From Vibrio tasmaniensis (GTDB lineage: Bacteria; Pseudomonadota; Gammaproteobacteria; Enterobacterales; Vibrionaceae), in the NCBI RefSeq assembly GCF_024347635.1, contig NZ_AP025510.1:186001-250000 (forward strand): a DNA stretch of 64,000 nt, written 5' to 3'. Of the stretch, positions 25,503 through 35,212 are shown piece after piece (within the stretch, counting starts at the first letter, position 1; each line of letters begins with the position of its first letter). The notes under the pieces are model-generated. The model was not told the DNA's origin. It did not search any database and saw only the letters and a program-made list of their open reading frames with translations. A program made the position numbers and the translations under genes.

Positions 25503-28500
25503 ATGCAAGGATGGATAGTAATTCCAGTCTCTTTAGCCTATTTGGGCGTGTTATTTCTGATCGCTTGGTATGGAGACAGGCAGGTTCGTTGGCTATCGCG
25601 TTGGCGCCCATGGATCTATAGTCTTTCGATTGCAGTGTATTGTACCTCTTGGACTTTCTATGGAACGGTCGGACAGGCGAGCAATAACCCATGGTCCTTT
25701 TTACCCATCTATCTCGCCCCCATTCTGGTCTTTACACTCGGGTGGCGGATCTTGGCGCGGTTGATCCTGATTGCAAAGCGGGAGCACATCACCTCCATTG
25801 CCGACTTTATCGCGGCTCGTTATGGAAAATCTCAGGGCTTGGCTGTTGCCGTCACCGTGATTGCCGTGGTCGGTATTCTTCCTTATATCGCGCTACAGCT
25901 GCGTGGTATTACGATGGGGCTAGATATTGTTGCGCCAAACCTAGCGTCTGATTTCGGCTATCAGGATTATCACGTGTCTTGGTTTGTGGTCGGTGCTTTG
26001 GCCATTTTTACCATGCTGTTTGGTACTCGGCATATCGATAACACAGAGCATCACCGTGGCATGATGATGGCGGTGGCGTTTGAGTCAATTGTTAAGCTCG
26101 CGGCATTTTTGATTGTTGGCTTGTTCATCATCTACCTGGCGGTGAGCAGTGACAAAATCGACCTGCTTGATGTGGCGGCTTCCACCTATGAATCGCCGAA
26201 TATTCCGACCTTAATTATTCATACCGTTTTAACCATGTTGGCGATTGTCTGTCTGCCGCGCCAATTCCACACCATGGTGGTTGAGAACGAACGTCCTCAA
26301 GATTTGCATACCGCTCGTTGGTTGTTTCCACTTTATCTGATTTTAATGGGCCTGTTTGTGCTGCCAATTGCTTGGGCAGGACAAGGGCTGCTTACCGACA
26401 TGCCAGCTGATACTTACGTGATCAGTGTACCAATGGCAGAAGGTGCGAATCACATTGCTTTGTTGGCTTTCCTCGGAGGTACTTCGGCGGCGAGTGGCAT
26501 GGTGATTGTCTCGACCATCGCATTGGCGATCATGGTTTCGAATGATTTAGTGATGCCATTGCTGCTGCGCCGTATGCGTCTAACTCAAAGAACCCATCGA
26601 CATTTTTCTGGTATGTTGCTGGTGATTCGACGCGGGTTGATTTTACTGCTGTTACTGGGTGCTTGGCTGTTCTATCAAGCGCTCGATACCATTCACTCAC
26701 TGTCGGCGATTGGCTTTCTTTCCTTTGCGGCGATTGCTCAATTCGCGCCAGCACTTATTGGTGGTTTGTACTGGCGTCCGGGCAACCGGAAGGGGGTTTA
26801 TGTCGGCTTAATGGTGGGATCGTTGATTTGGCTGATCACCCTGATGAGCCAAACCAGTATGCTGGCAGGCGACAGTGAAAGTAACCTTTTACTGTGGATT
26901 ATCACACCACCAGAGTTGCTCAACAGTTGGGAGATCAGCAGTTCAAACTGGGGGATTGTGCTGAGTATTTTGCTGAATACTTTGTGTTATGCCGTGGTTT
27001 CGATGGTGACCAGACCAAGCCTAAGTGAGCGTTTACAATCGGCTGCTTTTATTGGCACACCATTACCAGAAAATGAGAACATCAGCCTCTATCAGAGCCG
27101 TGTGACGGTCGCTGAATTAGAGATGCTAGCGTCACGTTTTGTGGGGCGTAAGCGTGCTAAAAGTGCTTTGCAGAGTTATTGGCAACAGCACGGGCAGCCG
27201 CTACTTCCTAACCAACAAGCACCCGCAAGCCTGATTCGACATGCAGAACGTGTGCTCGCTGGGGTATTCGGTGCCTCTTCCGCTAAGTTAGTACTTACTT
27301 CCGCTCTACAGGGAAGAAATATGCAGCTTGAGGAAGTAGCAACTATCGTTGATGAAGCTTCGGAATTGTACGACTTCAGCCGTGGTTTACTTCAAGGAGC
27401 TATTGAACATATAGGCCAAGGCATTGCAGTAATAGACAAACAGATGAGGCTGGTGGCGTGGAATCAGCGTTACCTTGAACTGTTTGAGTTCCCTATGGGG
27501 CTTATTCAGGTTGGGCGACCCATTTCAGATGTGATTCGCCATAATGCTGAGCAAGGTTTGTGTGGCCCGGGCGACCCAGAAGATCACGTTCGACGCCGTG
27601 TTTATCATCTTGAACAAGGCACTCGGCACACCTCATCTCGTATTCGTCCTGATGGTCGAGTGATTGAAGTGCAAGGGAACCCGATGCCAAGTGGTGGCTT
27701 CGTAATGAGCTTTACCGACATCACGGTTTTCAGACAAGCAGAGCAAGCGCTAAAAGATGCTAATGAAAGCTTGGAATCGAGAGTCCATGAACGAACTCAA
27801 GAGCTCGAGAAGCTTAACCATCGCTTGGTAAAGGCGACGCAAATCTCTGACCAAGAATCACAATCCAAGAGTCGATTCTTGGCTGCCGTAAGTCACGATT
27901 TGATGCAGCCGCTCAATGCCGCGCGTCTATTTGCTTCGTCGCTATCTGAGGTCGCAAAAGAACAAGAGGAGAAGCAGCTTTCATCTCATATCGAAAGTGC
28001 GCTTGGTGCGGCTGAAGACTTGATTGGCGATTTACTGGATATTTCACGATTGGAATCAGGTAAGTTGGAAACCAATATTCATGCGATTGCCGTGCATGAC
28101 GTGCTGACCAACTTGAATGCGGAATTTAGCGCTTTAGCGACACAGCAAAAAATCCAGTTTCAGATGATTCCATCGTCATTGTTCATTCATTCTGACCCCA
28201 AGTTATTAAGACGAGTGATTCAGAACTTTTTAACGAATGCGTTTCGCTATAACCCTGAAGGAAAAGTAGTCCTCGGTGCGAGACGAGTAAATGGTCAGGT
28301 ACGCATTGACGTATGGGATAACGGAACTGGTATCGATGAAGACAAGCAACAAGAGATCTTCGAAGAATTTACCCGTGGTAGCCAAGTACGAGCCAATCAA
28401 GGGTTGGGGTTGGGGTTAGCGATTTCGAAAGGGATTGCTCATGTGCTTGGTCATCAAATTTCGATGCGTTCGTGGCCGGGACAAGGCAGCGTCTTTTCCA

Positions 28501-28934
28501 TCACTTTAGCGAGAGCTGAGCAGGTGGCTCCAGTTGTGCAAGCTTCAACGCCAATGGCGACCAGCGACATCGAACATCTGAAAATACTGTGTGTCGACAA
28601 TGAGCGAGAGATTTTAGTGGGTATGGAAAACTTGATTGGTCGTTGGGGCTGTGAAGTTAAAACCGCCGTCGACTTAGTCGAAAGTTTGAAATGTCTAGAC
28701 GATGGCTGGCAGCCAGATGTGATTTTCTCGGATTACCGTCTTGATAATGGCAGGACTGGACTCGAAGTTTTACAGCAGTGCCGCTTGCGCCTTGGTGACT
28801 CTTTTGAAGGTGTCATCATCAGTGCCGATAGAACCGATGATATGTTGGCAGCGATAAAGGCCAACAGCTTCAGCTTTATTGCCAAACCAGTGAAGCCACT
28901 CAAGTTAAGAGCCGTCTTAAATCGAGTGAGTTAG
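25503..28934 (+). CDS. crbS: Symporter-domain hybrid histidine kinase CrbS
   Basis: A 1143-residue hybrid kinase. The N-terminal half (about 1-500) is a sodium:solute symporter-like domain with about 13 membrane segments. Next come a cytoplasmic linker, a PAS domain (about 620-740, GIAVIDKQMRLVAWNQRYLELF), HisKA with phospho-acceptor H798 in SHDLMQPLN, an HATPase with DNGTGI and GLGLGLAISKG, and a receiver with D1077 in FSDYRLD. I prefer ATG 25503, with AAAAAGGG seven bases upstream, over ATG 25482, which touches the terminator T run. CrbS activates acs through CrbR in V. cholerae. CrbR is 6 kb downstream here. Confidence 0.92.
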   Translation: MQGWIVIPVSLAYLGVLFLIAWYGDRQVRWLSRWRPWIYSLSIAVYCTSWTFYGTVGQASNNPWSFLPIYLAPILVFTLGWRILARLILIAKREHITSIADFIAARYGKSQGLAVAVTVIAVVGILPYIALQLRGITMGLDIVAPNLASDFGYQDYHVSWFVVGALAIFTMLFGTRHIDNTEHHRGMMMAVAFESIVKLAAFLIVGLFIIYLAVSSDKIDLLDVAASTYESPNIPTLIIHTVLTMLAIVCLPRQFHTMVVENERPQDLHTARWLFPLYLILMGLFVLPIAWAGQGLLTDMPADTYVISVPMAEGANHIALLAFLGGTSAASGMVIVSTIALAIMVSNDLVMPLLLRRMRLTQRTHRHFSGMLLVIRRGLILLLLLGAWLFYQALDTIHSLSAIGFLSFAAIAQFAPALIGGLYWRPGNRKGVYVGLMVGSLIWLITLMSQTSMLAGDSESNLLLWIITPPELLNSWEISSSNWGIVLSILLNTLCYAVVSMVTRPSLSERLQSAAFIGTPLPENENISLYQSRVTVAELEMLASRFVGRKRAKSALQSYWQQHGQPLLPNQQAPASLIRHAERVLAGVFGASSAKLVLTSALQGRNMQLEEVATIVDEASELYDFSRGLLQGAIEHIGQGIAVIDKQMRLVAWNQRYLELFEFPMGLIQVGRPISDVIRHNAEQGLCGPGDPEDHVRRRVYHLEQGTRHTSSRIRPDGRVIEVQGNPMPSGGFVMSFTDITVFRQAEQALKDANESLESRVHERTQELEKLNHRLVKATQISDQESQSKSRFLAAVSHDLMQPLNAARLFASSLSEVAKEQEEKQLSSHIESALGAAEDLIGDLLDISRLESGKLETNIHAIAVHDVLTNLNAEFSALATQQKIQFQMIPSSLFIHSDPKLLRRVIQNFLTNAFRYNPEGKVVLGARRVNGQVRIDVWDNGTGIDEDKQQEIFEEFTRGSQVRANQGLGLGLAISKGIAHVLGHQISMRSWPGQGSVFSITLARAEQVAPVVQASTPMATSDIEHLKILCVDNEREILVGMENLIGRWGCEVKTAVDLVESLKCLDDGWQPDVIFSDYRLDNGRTGLEVLQQCRLRLGDSFEGVIISADRTDDMLAAIKANSFSFIAKPVKPLKLRAVLNRVS

Positions 28935-28986
28935 CTTGAATTAACAGGTTCGGATTAACGCGCTCGGATTTGTGAGCAGATAGTGA

Positions 28987-29010
28987 AAAAGGCCTCGGAT
29001 GAGGCCTTTT
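28987..29010. terminator. Bidirectional terminator between crbS and fumC
   Basis: AAAAGGCCTC and GAGGCCTTTT arms around GGAT serve the convergent crbS and fumC genes. Confidence 0.88.
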
Positions 29011-29050
29011 GTCTCTCTACTATTTCAGCGAATTTCTGTCATCTTTCCTA

Positions 29051-30436
29051 CTAACCTGCAATACCACCCTGCGTCAATGTGGTTGGATCAAGCAGCTTGC
29101 TGAGTTCTTCTCGGCTAAGATCGGTTTCTCGCTCGGCAACATCCAGAATTGGTAAGCCTTCTTTATAGGCCTTCTTGGCAATATCAGCAGCCTTCAAGTA
29201 ACCAATCACAGGGTTGAGTGCGGTCACTAGAATCGGATTCTTTGACAGCGCTAAATCAAGATTGTCTTGGCGCACCGTGAAAGTGGCGATGGCTTTGTCC
29301 GCCAAAGCAATTGAGCTGTTGGCTAATAGTTCTATGCTTTCTAATACGTTATGAGCAATCACAGGCAGCATTACGTTCAATTGGAAATTTCCAGACTGCC
29401 CAGCCACCGTAATGGTGGTGTCATTGCCAATTACTTGCGCTGCCGCCATGGCTGCGGCTTCTGGAATTACAGGGTTGACCTTACCAGGCATGATCGATGA
29501 ACCCGGCTGCAGAGCCTGCAATTCAATTTCCCCTAAGCCAGCCAACGGCCCAGAGTTCATCCAACGAAGATCGTTTGAGATCTTCATGATCGCAACGGCT
29601 GCCGTTTTAAGCTGACCAGACAATGCGACGATCGCGTCTTGGCTACTGAGGTTAAAAAAGAAGTTTTCACTCGAGGTAAAACTGATCTTTGTCGATTGAG
29701 ACAGATTACTCGCAAACTTATCGGCAAAGCGTGGGTCGGCATTGATCCCCGTACCAACCGCTGTGCCACCTTGAGCAAGCGCTTTGATAGCTGGTAAGCT
29801 GCTTTCTACCGCTTGCTTGGCATGTTCAATCTGAAATTTCCAACCGCCTAGCTCTTGAGCAAAGGTAATCGGCATCGCATCCATTAGATGAGTACGGCCA
29901 GTTTTGACTACCTCAGCAAGTTCATGTTGTTTGACGGTAAGTGCCGCAGAAAGGTGGGTAAGTGCAGGCAACAGCTTATTTTCTGCCATCAAAGCGACAC
30001 TGACTTGGATTGCTGTTGGTACTACATCGTTACTGCTTTGCCCCATGTTGACGTGATCGTTGGGGTTCACGTCGCCTTGTAAGCTTCTTGAAGCGAGCGT
30101 CGCAATCACTTCGTTGGCATTCATGTTGGAGCTGGTGCCAGAGCCGGTTTGGTAAACATCAATAGGGAACTGCTCAAGGTGTTTACCCTCAATGATCTCT
30201 TGGCTGGCTTCGGCTATCGCGTTGGCAATATCACCTTCTAATAAACCTAGCTGAGCATTGGTATCGGCTGCTGCCTGTTTAATCAGCGCCAATGCTTGAA
30301 TAAAGCTGGTTGGCATCTTGTGTGAACTAAAAGCGAAGTTATCTGCTGCACGCTGAGTTTGTGCTTGGTATAGCGCCTCGGTAGGGACTTTAACTTCGCC
30401 CATGCTGTCTTTTTCAATCCGAAATTGTAGGGTCAT
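29051..30436 (-). CDS. fumC: Class II fumarate hydratase
   Basis: A 461-residue iron-independent fumarase. GSSIMPGKVNP is the family signature, with GSGTSSNMNANEV, the TGRTHLMDA segment and GQSGNFQLN also present. It follows a 130-residue gene by 12 bp, and a perfect Fur 7-1-7 site precedes that gene. Induction of an Fe-free fumarase under iron starvation makes physiological sense and parallels the fagA-fumC-orfX-sodA operon of Pseudomonas aeruginosa. Confidence 0.96.
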   Translation of the reverse strand: MTLQFRIEKDSMGEVKVPTEALYQAQTQRAADNFAFSSHKMPTSFIQALALIKQAAADTNAQLGLLEGDIANAIAEASQEIIEGKHLEQFPIDVYQTGSGTSSNMNANEVIATLASRSLQGDVNPNDHVNMGQSSNDVVPTAIQVSVALMAENKLLPALTHLSAALTVKQHELAEVVKTGRTHLMDAMPITFAQELGGWKFQIEHAKQAVESSLPAIKALAQGGTAVGTGINADPRFADKFASNLSQSTKISFTSSENFFFNLSSQDAIVALSGQLKTAAVAIMKISNDLRWMNSGPLAGLGEIELQALQPGSSIMPGKVNPVIPEAAAMAAAQVIGNDTTITVAGQSGNFQLNVMLPVIAHNVLESIELLANSSIALADKAIATFTVRQDNLDLALSKNPILVTALNPVIGYLKAADIAKKAYKEGLPILDVAERETDLSREELSKLLDPTTLTQGGIAG

Positions 30437-30448
30437 CTTCTATCCTTG

Positions 30449-30841
30449 TTAGCCAAGTGGGGCTTGGACTTGTTGTAGTGTTTGGCTGAGATTCAAAAAA
30501 CGCGCTTGTCCTTGCGGTTGCTGGCAGTAGTGGCGTTTCAAATAAAATAACGGTGAGTGAATAGAGTCTAGGCAGATATGACGAAAGGCGAAACTACGGT
30601 CAGGAGACTCAATCGCTTCAATCAAATGGAAGAATAATTGGCGCAGATACAGCTCGCACAACAAGATGTTTTCTTGGGCGGCATGCTTTTCATAGTAAGC
30701 AGAAAGCGTGAGTGCACACTCGATATACTCTCGAATTACAAACGGCTCATGGCCTTGAACTTGTTCTAATGAAGCAAAGCGATCTTGTGCTTTGTAAAAC
30801 CTCGAATAGAGAACCTGCTGCTCTTTCATCATCATCTGCAT
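30449..30841 (-). CDS. Uncharacterised 130-residue protein, first gene of Fur-boxed fumC operon
   Basis: A soluble, helix-rich protein with no signal peptide or membrane segment. It begins MQMMMKEQQVLYSRFYKAQ and contains 3 Cys and 6 His. I recognise no firm domain. Position before fumC and behind a Fur box is like P. aeruginosa FagA, but I cannot confirm homology. Start could be Met 1, 3, 4 or 5. It probably belongs to the iron-starvation response. Confidence 0.7.
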   Translation of the reverse strand: MQMMMKEQQVLYSRFYKAQDRFASLEQVQGHEPFVIREYIECALTLSAYYEKHAAQENILLCELYLRQLFFHLIEAIESPDRSFAFRHICLDSIHSPLFYLKRHYCQQPQGQARFLNLSQTLQQVQAPLG

Positions 30842-30859
30842 CTCATTAATAGATGTTAA

Positions 30860-30874
30860 TGATAATTATTATCA
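30860..30874 (-). promoter_or_regulatory. Fur box upstream of the fumC operon
   Basis: TGATAATTATTATCA is an exact match to the 7-1-7 Fur consensus TGATAATNATTATCA, 19 bases before the first gene. Confidence 0.85.
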
Positions 30875-30931
30875 AGTGAGGTTTTAAAAACAACCCTTTG
30901 TTTATTTTTTTATAAAATGAGCAGGAAAAGA

Positions 30932-30960
30932 AAAAGCCGATACATGAAGTATCGGCTTTC
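30932..30960 (-). terminator. Terminator after the symporter operon
   Basis: AAAGCCGATAC and GTATCGGCTTT arms around ATGAA with a T-rich tract on the minus strand. A second inverted repeat lies between it and the symporter stop. Confidence 0.85.
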
Positions 30961-30962
30961 TT

Positions 30963-31002
30963 AGAATCAGTACCTAATCCCTACAATGTAAGTACTGATT
31001 CT
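30963..31002 (-). other. 11-bp inverted repeat in the symporter 3' UTR
   Basis: AGAATCAGTAC (30963-30973) and GTACTGATTCT (30992-31002) pair perfectly around an 18-base loop, directly before the terminator in transcript order. It could stabilise the mRNA 3' end. Confidence 0.55.
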
Positions 31003-31044
31003 TTTTCTAAGTGCTTACTACCTAGTGACTAAGTAGCGAGCTTC

Positions 31045-32748
31045 TTAATGGTCGTGAGCTTCACCTGCACCTTTCGGGTAACGGATGTTCTCAACCATAT
31101 CTTGTACATCTTGTGGTACTTCAGCCGTTACTTTGTTTACAGCAATTGATACTACGAAGTTGAGACACATACCTAGCGTACCGATGCCTTCTGGGCTGAT
31201 ACCAAACCACCAGTTTTCCGGTGTGCTTGCTGCTGGGTTAATGAACTTGAAGTAGATGATGTAGCTTGCTGTGAAGGCAATACCTGACAACATACCTGCA
31301 ATTGCGCCTTCCTTGTTCATCTTCTTGTAGAAGATACCTAGGATAATCGCTGGGAAGAAGGATGCTGCGGCTAAGCCGAAGGCAAACGCTACTACCTGTG
31401 CTACAAAGCCTGGTGGGTTAATACCCAAGTAACCTGCTCCGACAATTGCGATCATGGCAGCCAAACGAGCGGCTAACAGCTCCTGCTTGTCGGTCATGTT
31501 TGGTCTGAAGCCTTTCTTCAACAAGTCATGTGAAATCGACGTTGAGATAACCAGAAGCAGACCTGCGGCTGTTGATAGTGCGGCTGCTAGGCCACCGGCT
31601 GCAAGCAGTGCTACAACCCAGTTTGGTAGTTTCGCTAGCTCTGGAGAAGCCAGTACGATGATGTCACGGTTAATCTTCATCTCGTTGCGCTCATCGCCCG
31701 AGTAGAACATTTTTCCATCGCCGTTCTTATCTTCCCAACCAACTAGGCCAGTGCTTTCCCAGTTTTTGTACCAGCTTGGTGCTTCTGCTGCTGCGACACC
31801 TTGCATGTCAGGGCCGTTAATCGTTTCGATCATGTTTACACGAGCGAAGGCTGCAACGCCTGGTGCTGTTGTGTATAGCAATGAGATGAACAGTAGTGCC
31901 CAACCTGCTGAGATACGAGCATCACGTACTTTTGGTACCGTGAAGAAACGAATGATTACGTGTGGAAGACCGGCAGTACCTACCATTAGAGCCGCACAGA
32001 TGAAGAAGACATCTACCATGCTCTTGTTACCTTCGGTATAGGCGGTAAATCCGAGTTCTTCTGTTAGTCCATCCAGTTTATCAAGTAGGTATACATCTGT
32101 ACCTGATAGCGTTGAGCCCATACCAACTTGTGGAAGTGGGTTACCCGTCATCATGATTGAGGTAAAGATTGCTGGAACAAGGAAGGCGAAAATGAGGACA
32201 CAGAATTGAGCTACCTGCGTATAAGTGATGCCTTTCATGCCACCCAGTACTGCGTAGAAGAACACAATACCCATACCAATGATGATGCCTAGGTTAATAT
32301 CAACTTCTAGGAAACGAGAGAATACAACGCCAACACCACGCATCTGGCCTGCAACGTACGTGAACGATACGAAGATTGCACAGAATACCGCTACCATACG
32401 TGCTGTTTTCGAGTAGTAACGTTCACCGATGAAATCAGGAACCGTAAACTGACCGAACTTACGTAGGTAAGGTGCTAAACATAGCGCAAGTAGTACATAA
32501 CCACCTGTCCAACCCATTAGGTAAACCGCACCGTCGTAACCAACGAATGAGATGATACCTGCCATTGAGATGAATGATGCTGCCGACATCCAGTCAGCGG
32601 CTGTTGCCATGCCGTTTGCGACTGGGTGTACGCCGCCGCCTGCAACGTAGAATTCACTCGTTGTTCCAGCGCGAGCCCAGATTGCGATGCCGATATATAC
32701 TGCAAAAGTAATACCGACGAGAATAAACGTCCAAGTTTGAATATCCAT
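31045..32748 (-). CDS. Sodium:solute symporter, VC_2705 subfamily, probable acetate permease
   Basis: A 567-residue SSS-family carrier with about 13 hydrophobic segments, including WMSAASFISMAG and GGLAAALSTAAGLLLVISTSISHDLL, the core sodium and solute site region. A long hydrophilic loop lies at about residues 305-365. It is paired with a DUF4212 small subunit 10 bp upstream, which separates it from the ActP-YjcH (DUF485) type. Acetate uptake is inferred from the neighbouring acs, crbS and crbR. Other short carboxylates are possible. Confidence 0.88.
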   Translation of the reverse strand: MDIQTWTFILVGITFAVYIGIAIWARAGTTSEFYVAGGGVHPVANGMATAADWMSAASFISMAGIISFVGYDGAVYLMGWTGGYVLLALCLAPYLRKFGQFTVPDFIGERYYSKTARMVAVFCAIFVSFTYVAGQMRGVGVVFSRFLEVDINLGIIIGMGIVFFYAVLGGMKGITYTQVAQFCVLIFAFLVPAIFTSIMMTGNPLPQVGMGSTLSGTDVYLLDKLDGLTEELGFTAYTEGNKSMVDVFFICAALMVGTAGLPHVIIRFFTVPKVRDARISAGWALLFISLLYTTAPGVAAFARVNMIETINGPDMQGVAAAEAPSWYKNWESTGLVGWEDKNGDGKMFYSGDERNEMKINRDIIVLASPELAKLPNWVVALLAAGGLAAALSTAAGLLLVISTSISHDLLKKGFRPNMTDKQELLAARLAAMIAIVGAGYLGINPPGFVAQVVAFAFGLAAASFFPAIILGIFYKKMNKEGAIAGMLSGIAFTASYIIYFKFINPAASTPENWWFGISPEGIGTLGMCLNFVVSIAVNKVTAEVPQDVQDMVENIRYPKGAGEAHDH

Positions 32749-32758
32749 GTTCTAGCCT

Positions 32759-33025
32759 CTAGTCTTCCTGTACGTTGTATTTTTTGTCCAGCTTATTCAT
32801 GCGAACAACGTAAATAAATATCAACGCCACGAAGGTATAAATTGAACCTTGTTGAGCGAACCAAAAACCTAGCTTAAATCCGCCAAATTGAATGGTATTT
32901 AGGACATCCACAAATAAGATGCCAGCGCCATAAGAGACCACAAACCATATTGCGAGTAGTGTTCCCATTATTCCCAAGTTTTCCTTCCAATAGGCTTGAG
33001 CATGTTCCGTAGATTCGAACGCCAT
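32759..33025 (-). CDS. DUF4212 small subunit of sodium:solute symporter
   Basis: An 88-residue protein with two membrane helices (about 20-40 and 55-75) and short charged ends. Members of this family are encoded directly before VC_2705-type symporters, and the 10-bp gap here suggests coupled expression. It probably supports assembly or activity of the carrier. Confidence 0.88.
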   Translation of the reverse strand: MAFESTEHAQAYWKENLGIMGTLLAIWFVVSYGAGILFVDVLNTIQFGGFKLGFWFAQQGSIYTFVALIFIYVVRMNKLDKKYNVQED

Positions 33026-33131
33026 TGCCTTCTCCTTTATTCCGTTTCGTAGAAACCGTTTATGTAAAATACCCGTGTTAACGTAATGTTACGATTTAGA
33101 ATGTAGCAAGGATAAGTCAAAGGATCTGTGC

Positions 33132-33148
33132 AACTTTAGTCTGGATGG
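33132..33148 (-). promoter_or_regulatory. Candidate CrbR-type site upstream of the symporter operon
   Basis: AACTTTAGTCTGGATGG lies about 110 bp before the DUF4212 gene and resembles the site near 24000. The rest of the 33026-33460 gap is AT-rich with no other clear feature. Confidence 0.35.
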
Positions 33149-33460
33149 TATTAGCGCTAATCTACTGAAATATGGGGGCTAGGAGACATAACCATAGAAA
33201 AGCGTGATGTTGCAATGATGTTAAATTAGCCAAAGGTCTAACAAAAAGGGATGAATTAGAGTGCGAGTCATAAAATTTAACAACTAAATGACTGAGAAAC
33301 GGTATTTAGTCCTGCCTATGACACGAAGCGAAACATAAGTTTGTTATAGTAACTGCGGTACTTTTAACGGCCGTGCCTTGCTTAACGGCAGAAGATCAAC
33401 AAGCTAGTGGCAAAAGATCAACAGGCTTAAAGCTCGAGTTTTATTCTTTGGGGGAACGAA

Positions 33461-35212
33461 TTGGACGCAATAACCATTAACCACTTATTTTTGACTGGTG
33501 CCGTACTCATCGCCATCAGTGTGCTTTTTTCACAAGTGTCCTCTCGATTGGGCGTTCCGATTCTTTTGATCTTTTTGTTCGTTGGTATGTTGGCGGGCGA
33601 AGATGGCCCTGGGGGCATTAATTTCGATGATTACTCACTGACCTACTTGGTGAGTAACCTTGCACTGGCTGTGATTCTGTTGGATGGCGGGATGCGAACC
33701 AAGGTCGCAAGCTTCAAAGTGGCTTTCTGGCCGTCACTATCACTAGCCACAATAGGTGTGGCATGTACCGCAACCCTAACGGGCTTAATGGCGGCTTGGC
33801 TGTTCGACCTGTCATTGATGCAGGGCATATTGGTTGGCGCGATCGTCGGTTCGACTGATGCAGCCGCGGTATTTTCTTTGTTGAAAGGTCAGAGCCTCAA
33901 TGAGCGTGTTGGCTCAACCCTAGAGATCGAATCCGGTACCAATGACCCAATGGCGGTCTTCCTAACTGTAACTTTAATTGCGCTACTCGGCACCCCAGAT
34001 GCCGAGATGGGAATGAACTTCCTACTGAAAAGTTTCACGATGCAGTTTGGTATCGGTACTCTTGTTGGTATCGGCGGCGGTTGGGTTTTATGGAGCTTAA
34101 TCAATCGAGTACAACTGGCTGATGGTCTTTACTCCATTCTGGTACTCAGTGGTGGTGTGGCTCTGTTTGCGTTCTCTAACATGCTTGGCGGTAGCGGCAT
34201 CTTATCGATTTACCTAGTCGGTTTATTTATCGGTAATCGTCCGACGCGTTCTCGACACTCTATTCTTAATGTTCTTGATGGTATGACGTGGCTAAGTCAG
34301 ATCGTGATGTTCTTGGTGTTGGGTTTGTTAGTGACACCATCGACCTTAATGGACATTGCACTTCCTGCGTTAGCATTGGCTTTCGGTATGATCTTGTTTG
34401 CTCGCCCGCTGTCGGTTTGGTTGGGTTTATTGCCGTTCAGAAGCTTTACCACCAAGGAACGTTGGTTTGTTTCTTGGGTAGGTTTACGTGGCGCTGTGCC
34501 GATCATTTTAGCGGTGTTCCCGATGATGGCTGGCCTGCCTAATGCTCAGCTGTATTTCAATATCGCTTTCTTCGTGGTTATGGTTTCGCTGATTGTTCAG
34601 GGCGGCAGTCTAATGAAAGTCGCAAGACTGGCTAAAGTGACTCTACCACCGATGCCAACACCGATTTCTCGTACCGGTATGGAGATTTATCCGACCAGTG
34701 AGTGGGAGATGTTTGTCTACAAGCTGAAAGAGGAAAAGTGGTGTGTTGGTGAACCGCTCAAGCGTTTATCGATGCCTGAAGGGACGCGCATTACCGCACT
34801 GTTTCGACAAGATGCCATGCTCCACCCATCGGGCAGTACCGTGTTAGAGGCGAACGATATCTTATGTGTGCTTGGTCAAGACAAGGACCTAGAAAGCTTA
34901 AGTGCGCTATTCAGTGAGGCACCTCTAGCAGAAGAAGCGGCACGATTCTTTGGTGATTTCTTCTTGGATGTTGAGCTATCGGTTGCTGCCGTAAGTGATT
35001 GTTATGGTATTGAACTAGGCTCGGAAGAAGAGCGAGAAATGACGCTAAAACAATTGGTGGATCAGGAGCTTGGTGCACACCCAGTCTTGGGTGATAGTTT
35101 TGAATGGCATGACATCACTTGGGTGGTCGCAGATATCGATGATCATAAAGTCGTCAGGTTGGGGTTATGTTTACCTAAGACGACTTTAGAAGAGGGCATC
35201 AATGAAGTTTAA
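33461..35212 (+). CDS. nhaP2: K+(Na+)/H+ antiporter NhaP2 (CvrA type)
   Basis: A 583-residue CPA1 antiporter. About 12 membrane segments fill residues 1-400, with the ion-binding [12 protein letters not shown] and GTNDPMAVF motifs. A cytoplasmic TrkA_C/CorC-HlyC-like tail follows (about 400-580). It starts with TTG 33461 behind GGGGGAA, which gives the family N-terminus MDAITI. It overlaps the convergent crbR gene by four bases. The Vibrio relatives exchange K+ for H+ and help in acid or osmotic stress. Confidence 0.93.
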   Translation: MDAITINHLFLTGAVLIAISVLFSQVSSRLGVPILLIFLFVGMLAGEDGPGGINFDDYSLTYLVSNLALAVILLDGGMRTKVASFKVAFWPSLSLATIGVACTATLTGLMAAWLFDLSLMQGILVGAIVGSTDAAAVFSLLKGQSLNERVGSTLEIESGTNDPMAVFLTVTLIALLGTPDAEMGMNFLLKSFTMQFGIGTLVGIGGGWVLWSLINRVQLADGLYSILVLSGGVALFAFSNMLGGSGILSIYLVGLFIGNRPTRSRHSILNVLDGMTWLSQIVMFLVLGLLVTPSTLMDIALPALALAFGMILFARPLSVWLGLLPFRSFTTKERWFVSWVGLRGAVPIILAVFPMMAGLPNAQLYFNIAFFVVMVSLIVQGGSLMKVARLAKVTLPPMPTPISRTGMEIYPTSEWEMFVYKLKEEKWCVGEPLKRLSMPEGTRITALFRQDAMLHPSGSTVLEANDILCVLGQDKDLESLSALFSEAPLAEEAARFFGDFFLDVELSVAAVSDCYGIELGSEEEREMTLKQLVDQELGAHPVLGDSFEWHDITWVVADIDDHKVVRLGLCLPKTTLEEGINEV

